Below, in pieces: positions 57,649 to 64,000 of a stretch of 64,000 nucleotides of DNA (position 1 is the stretch's first letter; each line of letters opens with the position of its first letter). Under the pieces are notes generated by a model. The model saw only the letters and a program-made list of their open reading frames with translations, had not been told where the DNA came from and did not search any database. A program made the translations under genes and the position numbers. The stretch is from Druceiella hillmani (Eukaryota; Arthropoda; Insecta; Lepidoptera; Hepialidae): the NCBI GenBank assembly GCA_039881145.1, contig JAYKKI010000006.1, positions 12,342,001 to 12,406,000 on the forward strand, given 5' to 3'.

Positions 57649-58651
57649 AAACCAGGGAGGGGGGGGGGGGGAAGAGGCCTTTACATCGGTTTGTTTTTTT
57701 TGTAGGAGACTCAAAAAATTTTCTATGACGTTATTTTGCAGTAGATAATGGGTCATAACAGACATTCAGTGATAATTAGTAATATATACATAAACATTTA
57801 AACTTTTTTGTAATGTTTGCAGCATTTTCATTTCAAGTGGCCACGATTTGAATGTTTAACTCAGAAATGAACCCGGCACTCTTATAACTCCCCTCATTCA
57901 AATCATTATCGCTCCTCGGATACAAGTTCTAAAAATATATTAAATATTCTATCTGGATATTGTGCCTAAGCTGATGATGGTGAAAATGTTATATTAATCG
58001 AGTAGGTCGTTTTTGGGGTAATCCCCGAATAAACAAAACTTTTTTATTTATAAAAGTAGTATGATTAAAAAAAAATATCTGCTGTACAGTAGTACGTAAT
58101 GAGATCCTATGAAGTACTGAGTCACTTTGTTAGATCAATATATGAGTGTTGTGTGCAGTTTGTAACAGAGGATATAGTATGAGCGCCACATGAGCTGTTA
58201 AAACGCAGTGCAGTGCACTGACTCACTGCATTTTAATGTAAGATGTAATCGTTTTCGCTGAAAACTGTAATTTGAACTTTTGAGTATTAATTTCAAAGTA
58301 TTATTTCGTGCACGAAATTCAGTCAACTACGGTTATGACTTTGGTAATGATTTATTATGCAGTGGGGTAAAAATAATGTAATTTGGGGATGTAGAATTGA
58401 ATTCAATTTTTGAGTCCGTTATTAACACTTTAAAGTCTCTATCCGATTTTGATTAAGGTAGTATGTACCCTTCTATCCGTATAATGGATTTAACAAGTTT
58501 TTTAGTGAAAAGGGACCAGTGTTTGATGCTTAAATTTGTAGGTTTGTTACATTGTAACCACTTATTCTTCATGACAACTTAAGTTTTTCGTATGGATATT
58601 AGATTTTGTTGAAGCGGGGTTCAAATTATATCGTCTCAAAAATAGTGAATA

Positions 58652-58655
<4 letters not shown>
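57649..58655. other. Poly-G run, scattered AP-1 motifs, no gene seen
   Basis: A run of about 12 G lies at 57659-57671. TGAGTCA at 58118-58124 and TGACTCA at 58219-58225 are further AP-1 type strings, the second inside 'gcagtgcagtgcactgactc'. No reading frame of interest was found. Confidence 0.4.
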
Positions 58656-58694
<39 letters not shown>

Positions 58695-58711
58695 TATATT
58701 TATATATATAC
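58656..58711. repeat. (AT)n microsatellite
   Basis: AT dinucleotide run with irregular 'aata' and 'attta' interruptions. Confidence 0.95.
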
Positions 58712-59034
58712 TTGCAGATAAACAACATAGACACCGGCTGTATACGTTAATATAAATTTAAAAAACTAGACAGTTTAACTGAGTTAGTAATTGTATTTTT
58801 TAACTACCATTATGTTAACTGACCGACTTGGTCGATTAATCTAAACCTAGCATAATCGATTGGTAAATCAATTAATTTTGTTTTGTTCGCATCTTTAGTT
58901 ATTATGGTAAACATATACATTTTTCAGCAGGAATATATGAACAGGGTTTTTTATTTTATACATTTTTATTACGTATTTTTTAAATGATCCCCACAGTGAT
59001 TAATAAAACCCAAAATAGTAGTAATTAGTGATTT

Positions 59035-62000
59035 CGTCCCTCAAAATGGAAAGAAAAACGGAACCCTTATAGGATCACTTGACTGTTCGTTCGTCTGTCT
59101 TTGAAAGCCTTTTTTATCGAGCTTAAATTAATATTGTGTACTGGGGCATATAGTCTTACATTGCTGTATTTTTTTGGTTCACGCAACAAAAAGATATGGC
59201 TCTTTAAAGCGTATTGTTTTTTTCTTTATTTCAGTCATAGTCTTACACACTGATCATCAAAGCCTATGGGGTGGTGTCGGTAGATCTACAATCTTAATGG
59301 GATGGGGTTAATGGGGTAATTCGAATAATGGGATGTCATATAGCACGAGAAAGGGAAAAATTCAAAATTGTACTTTTATGTGGAATTATACACTTTTTTT
59401 AAATATGCGTCTATGAAAGATATAGTAGGCAATATTTCTTTATTTATACCATAGTCTTACTCACAGATCATAAAAACTTATAGGGTATATAGTTTATAGA
59501 CATATAGTCGGCATAATGGCAGGTCTTATAGGGAGGTGGAATTATACATTTTTTTTAAATATGCGCCTGTGAAAGATATAGTAGGCAATATTTCTTTATT
59601 TATACCATAGTCTTACTCACAGATCATAAAAACTTATAGGGCATATAGTTTATAGGTATATAGTCAGCATAATGGCAGGTCTTATAGGGAGGTGGAATTA
59701 TACTTTTTTTTTAAATATGCGACTGTGAAAGATATATTAGGCAATATTTCTTTATTTATACCATAGTCTTACTCACAGATCATAAAAACTTATAGGGCAT
59801 ATAGTTTATAGGTATATAGTCAGCATAATGGCAGCTCTTATAGGGAGGTGGAATTATACTTTTTTTTTTAAATATGCGCCTGTGAAAGATATAGTACGCA
59901 ATATTTCTTTATTTATACCCTAGTCTTACTCACAGATCATAAAAACTTATAGGGTATATAGTTTATAGACATATAGTCGGCATAATGGCAGGTCTTATAG
60001 GGAGGTGGAATTATACATTTTTTTTAAATATGCGCCTGTGAAAGATATAGTAGGCAATATTTCTTTATTTATACCATAGTCTTACTCACAGATCATAAAA
60101 ACTTATAGGGCATATAGTTTATAGGTATATAGTCAGCATAATGGCAGGTCTTATAGGGAGGTGGAATTATACTTTTTTTTTTAAATATGCGACTGTGAAA
60201 GATATATTAGGCAATATTTCTTTATTTATACCATAGTCTTACTCACAGATCATAAAAACTTATAGGGCATATAGTTTATAGGTATATAGTCAGCATAATG
60301 GCAGGTCTTATAGGGAGGTGGAATTATACTTTTTTTTTTAAATATGCGCCTGTGAAAGATATAGTACGCAATATTTCTTTATTTATACCATAGTCTTACT
60401 CACAGATCATAAAAACTTATAGGGCATATAGTTTATAGACATATAGTCGGCATAATGGCAGGTCTTATAGGGAGGTGGAATTAAACATTTTTTTTTAAAT
60501 ATGCGTCTATGAAAGATATAGTAGGCAATATTTCTTTATTTATACCATAGTCTTACTCACAGATCATAAAAACTTATAGGGCATATAGTTTATAGGTATA
60601 TAGTCAGCATAATGGCAGGTCTTATAGGGAGGTGGAATTATACTTTTTTTTTAAATATGCGCCTGTGAAAGATATAGTAGGCAATATTTCTTTATTTATA
60701 CCATAGTCTTACTCACAGATCATAAAAACTTATAGGGCATATAGTTTATAGACATATAGTCGGCATAATGGCAGGTCTTATAGGGAGGTGGAATTAAACA
60801 TTTTTTTTTAAATATGCGTCTATGAAAGATATAGTAGGCAATATTTCTTTATTTATACCATAGTCTTACTCACAGATCATAAAAACTTATAGGGCATATA
60901 GTTTATAGGTATATAGTCAGCATAATGGCAGGTCTTATAGGGAGGTGGAATTATACTTTTTTTTTAAATATGCGCCTGTGAAAGATATAGTAGGCAATAT
61001 TTCTTTATTTATACCATAGTCTTACTCACAGATCATAAAAACTTATAGGGCATATAGTTTATAGACATATAGTCGGCATAATGGCAGGTCTTATAGGGAG
61101 GTGGAATTAAACATTTTTTTTTTAAATATGCGTCTATGAAAGATATAGTAGGCAATATTTCTTTATTTATACCATAGTCTTACTCACAGATCATAAAAAC
61201 TTATAGGGCATATAGTTTATAGGTATATAGTCAGCATAATGGCAGGTCTTATAGGGAGGTGGAATTATACTTTTTTTTTAAATATGCGCCTGTGAAAGAT
61301 ATAGTAGGCAATATTTCTTTATTTATACCATAGTCTTACTCACAGATCATAAAAACTTATAGGGCATATAGTTTATAGACATATAGTCGGCATAATGGCA
61401 GGTCTTATAGGGAGGTGGAATTAAACATTTTTTTTTAAATATGCGTCTGTGAAAGATGTAGTAGGCAATATTTCTTTATTTATACCATAGTCTTACTCAC
61501 AGATCATAAAAACTTATAGGGCATATAGTTTATAGACATATAGTCGGCATAATGGCAGGTCTTATAGGGAGGTGGAATTAAACATTTTTTTTTTAAATAT
61601 GCGTCTATGAAAGATATAGTAGGCAATATTTCTTTATTTATACCATAGTCTTACTCACAGATCATAAAAACTTATAGGGCATATAGTTTATAGGTATATA
61701 GTCAGCATAATGGCAGGTCTTATAGGGAGGTGGAATTATACTTTTTTTTTAAATATGCGCCTGTGAAAGATATAGTAGGCAATATTTCTTTATTTATACC
61801 ATAGTCTTACTCACAGATCATAAAAACTTATAGGGCATATAGTTTATAGGTATATAGTCAGCATAATGGCAGGTCTTATAGGGAGGTGGAATTATACTTT
61901 TTTTTTAAATATGCGCTTGTAAAAGAAGAAGTTAATATTCAATTAAATTAAAATATCATTAACAGGTTAATAGAAATACTATATACCGTGACATGTTTAT

Positions 62001-62070
62001 AAATACCTAAATGTGTACGGAATCCTCGTAGTGCGAATTCTACTCGCGCATGACAGTTTTTTTCCCGTTA
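59035..62070 (+). repeat. Lepidopteran interspersed repeat with satellite expanded inside
   Basis: The left part (59035-59400) has 'cggaacccttataggatcac', 'ctttaaagcgtattg' and 'cctatggggtggtgtcggta'. The right part (61920-62070) has 'aatacctaaatgtgtacgga' and 'gtagtgcgaattctactcgc'. Both ends align in order with the copy at 20016-21060. Between them a single ~156-bp internal stretch has multiplied to 16 units. The element is non-coding. Confidence 0.75.
59382..61916 (+). repeat. Satellite-like array, ~156-bp unit x 16, higher-order
   Basis: Each unit contains 'aaatatgcg.ctgtgaaaga', 'aatatttctttatttatacc', 'atagtcttactcacagatca' and 'ggcaggtcttatagggaggt'. Two types differ at 'gacatatagtcggcat' (G) versus 'ggtatatagtcagcat' (T). 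Their order is G T T G T T G T G T G T G G T T. The first six units are two copies of a GTT trimer sharing private changes ('gcgactg', 'atattagg', 'agtacgc'). The next six form GT dimers with 'attaaacat' after G and 'attatact' after T. Confidence 0.97.
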
Positions 62071-62775
62071 AAGTGAGAAATGTCATGTTCTTGCGTTTTT
62101 CAGTACCAATTCTTTATATTCTTTTCTAGTCTTTTTTATCAGACCTTCAGTCCGCATTTAGGTACTTCGATGCCGAATTTTTTTGGTTCGGCTTCGTGAC
62201 GGGCCATGTGTCTAAAATCAAGGATAAGTTGGTCGTACATCGTCGGTAGCCACGTATGGATTAGTGATGTTCGCAGGTTCTCGCGTTCATGAAATAAAAA
62301 AAAACGTTTAGTATTCGTATTTGTATCAGCTAAATAAAAGACGCATATTTTTACGAAAGTTACATAAATTTTAAATTTTGTTACAGTAGCGAAGATAACA
62401 TGTCTTGTTTTCCGTTTCGTGTTAACAAATTACCATTTCAAAGAACATCAGTACAATAACGTGTGATTAATTGTTTTGTATTTTTTCAGAACCGATTCTA
62501 AATGAGTAATTTTTTATTAATAAATACACTGGTGTAACAGGGAATTTACTTAGGGTGTAGCAAACGGTCAGATTGTCTTTTATTAATTGAATATATTTTT
62601 AAACGTTAAAAACCTGTTTTTCCACCTACGCTGTGCTGTTCTTTATCGTTTTTTTTAATAACAAAAGCGATATTCTCCCAGTCTTCTTTTGTCAATAGAA
62701 ACTGAATTATTTTTATAATGAAATCAAATATATTATGAATTTAATTTACATCTTATTAACCTGATTTAAAAAAAT
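62071..62775. other. No gene seen
   Basis: AT-rich sequence without a supported feature. Confidence 0.4.
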
Positions 62776-63470
62776 GTGTGTATTTTTGTACGCGCGTCAG
62801 AAGTTATTCTTCATAGGCATAATACAAGAATAACTTTATTTAGGACGCAAATTATTAACGGAAATCAAATAATAAAAGTACTGGAGCATTATTATAAATA
62901 CGGTTGGTAAAATCTAACTTCAATCATATAATTAAATTTTAAAAAATAAAGCTAAATTTTTGATATGGGAGTAGTAAACATTTTTATCTTTTTATCTAGA
63001 ATTACATTCATTGTCATTTAATTTTTAAAAATGAATATACTCAAAATGAATATACTATTAATTTTAAGTAGTTATTAAATAATAAAGTAATAATTTATAA
63101 TTAATAATGCAATTTAATATACATATACCGAAAATTAACCTCACTCAGTGTAGATATACACTTAAAATATATTTTAAAAAGCTTGTAAGCACTATTTCTA
63201 TAACGAAATTCACTATAATAAATGTATTGTATTATATGGACCACTATTAAATTTCAATTACAAAAAAATATTATTTAAAAACACAGATATAACGTAGATT
63301 CACGTGTTGTGTATTTACAAATACCTCAAGAACTATCGTGAATGTAGTATCAGTCAGTTTAGTGAGCAACTTCATTCTGTCAATTTTTGTTAATCGTACG
63401 TGCACATGCGCACATAAATTTTCGCTCATCAATTTTCATAACGCGCTTAAAGAAGTATAAATTACAACCA
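62776..63470 (+). mobile_element. Family C element, copy 3 (~695 bp)
   Basis: It starts 'gtgtgtatttttgtacgcgc' and 'gttattcttcataggcataa', and ends 'ataacgcgcttaaagaagta', the complement of the left end of copy 1. It shares 'acacttaaaatatattttaa', 'aaagcttgtaagcactattt' and 'gtatttacaaatacctca' with copy 2. Both ends are present, so this is the best copy for defining the element. No coding frame. Confidence 0.75.
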
Positions 63471-63920
63471 AAAGTACTGTTTGATAGAAATAAAACTTAT
63501 TAGAATCCGCATTCGCCAATAATGTGAATATTCGTATTTAAATTCGGGCAATAATAAAAATAAGATATCTTCACATAATTTATTCAGGTCAGGTTATTTT
63601 TATCGTCTCATAGTAATGGGTAGAAATATATATTACCTAAGCTAGGTATAGTGAATTTAATAATGTATATATGTGCTTAGTTTTTTAAGTAAATATACTG
63701 TTTATTTGAACAACTGGACGTTCTCAAGGTGTACGTGTTGATATATTTAATGTAAATAGTAGTATTTCTTACTAATTCTAGTAAATTTTAGCTGTATTTC
63801 TATTCATGTAATTAAAATCTAGAAACACAAATGTAACATTTTATTTTTTCTAGGACAGGTTTTTTGTGATCAGGGAGTATACATATGTAAAATTGATACT
63901 ATTGATATATCCAAATTAAA
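63471..63920. other. No gene seen
   Basis: AT-rich sequence without a supported feature. Confidence 0.4.
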
Positions 63921-64000
63921 TACGGTAGTTGACTCATTCTAAATTTTGATATTTTTCATGCAATATTGTGAAATATAAGTTAATTAAAAATCAGTCTTGA
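63921..64000 (+). mobile_element. Family A element, copy 8 (cut by window end)
   Basis: The first 80 bases of a copy beginning 'tacggtagttgactcattct', with intact TGACTCA at 63930-63936. It continues past the window. Confidence 0.85.

Noticed and set aside
57656..57671. G run as a G-quadruplex element
   Set aside because: A single run of G does not by itself show function, and it may be sequencing or assembly noise at a homopolymer.

Overview
The window looks like a stretch of a lepidopteran (moth or butterfly) nuclear genome. It is strongly AT-rich, has no long open reading frame and no bacterial-style gene packing. It carries repeat motifs I recognise from many Lepidoptera: the 'ggaacccttatagga' and 'tgcgagttctactcg' segments, the 'taggcctgattgaagaacag' end of an RTE-like element, and 'gtaagagattgctc...agcaataag'. 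I found no complete host gene. The DNA is best read as intergenic sequence or a very long intron filled with decayed transposons, short non-autonomous elements and tandem repeats. The organism call rests on remembered repeat motifs, not on a database search.

Layout. 0-3 kb: lepidopteran repeat fragments, a ~360-bp element (family A), an 8-copy 73/74-bp minisatellite that looks built from a pogo-type transposon end, and a TIR element. 3-6.3 kb: a minus-strand Gypsy-type LTR retrotransposon remnant (gag tail, protease, integrase) that has lost its reverse transcriptase; a fold-back element (family B) sits at the gap. 9-13.6 kb: family A, a 669-bp piggyBac-like element with an intact 63-codon frame, a family C element, and a non-LTR tail. 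16-25 kb: two more family B copies with 8-bp target duplications, lepidopteran repeats, an LTR-like sequence, a small interrupted reading frame and one good core promoter. 25.5-31 kb: a 4 x 290-bp array and a ~28 x 71-bp array. 35-43 kb: families C and A, a near-perfect hairpin and GC-rich islands. 43-52 kb: several small arrays, family A and GC-rich islands. 53.4-58 kb: the second piggyBac-like element, an exon-like segment with a splice donor, a fourth family B copy next to an AP-1/CRE motif cluster, and a 4 x 148-bp array. 59-62 kb: a lepidopteran repeat whose middle has expanded into a 16-unit, ~156-bp array with trimeric and then dimeric higher-order structure. 62.8-64 kb: family C and the start of an eighth family A copy.

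How the parts relate. Nothing here forms a pathway. The useful content is the history of the elements: which inserted into which, target-site duplications that can be read directly, arrays that grew from inside transposons, and regulatory-type motifs (AP-1, CRE, TATA plus initiator), some of them carried by repeats. The candidate exons (23.9, 45.4 and 54.8 kb) and the GC-rich islands are the places where a host gene could still be hiding; none is proven.
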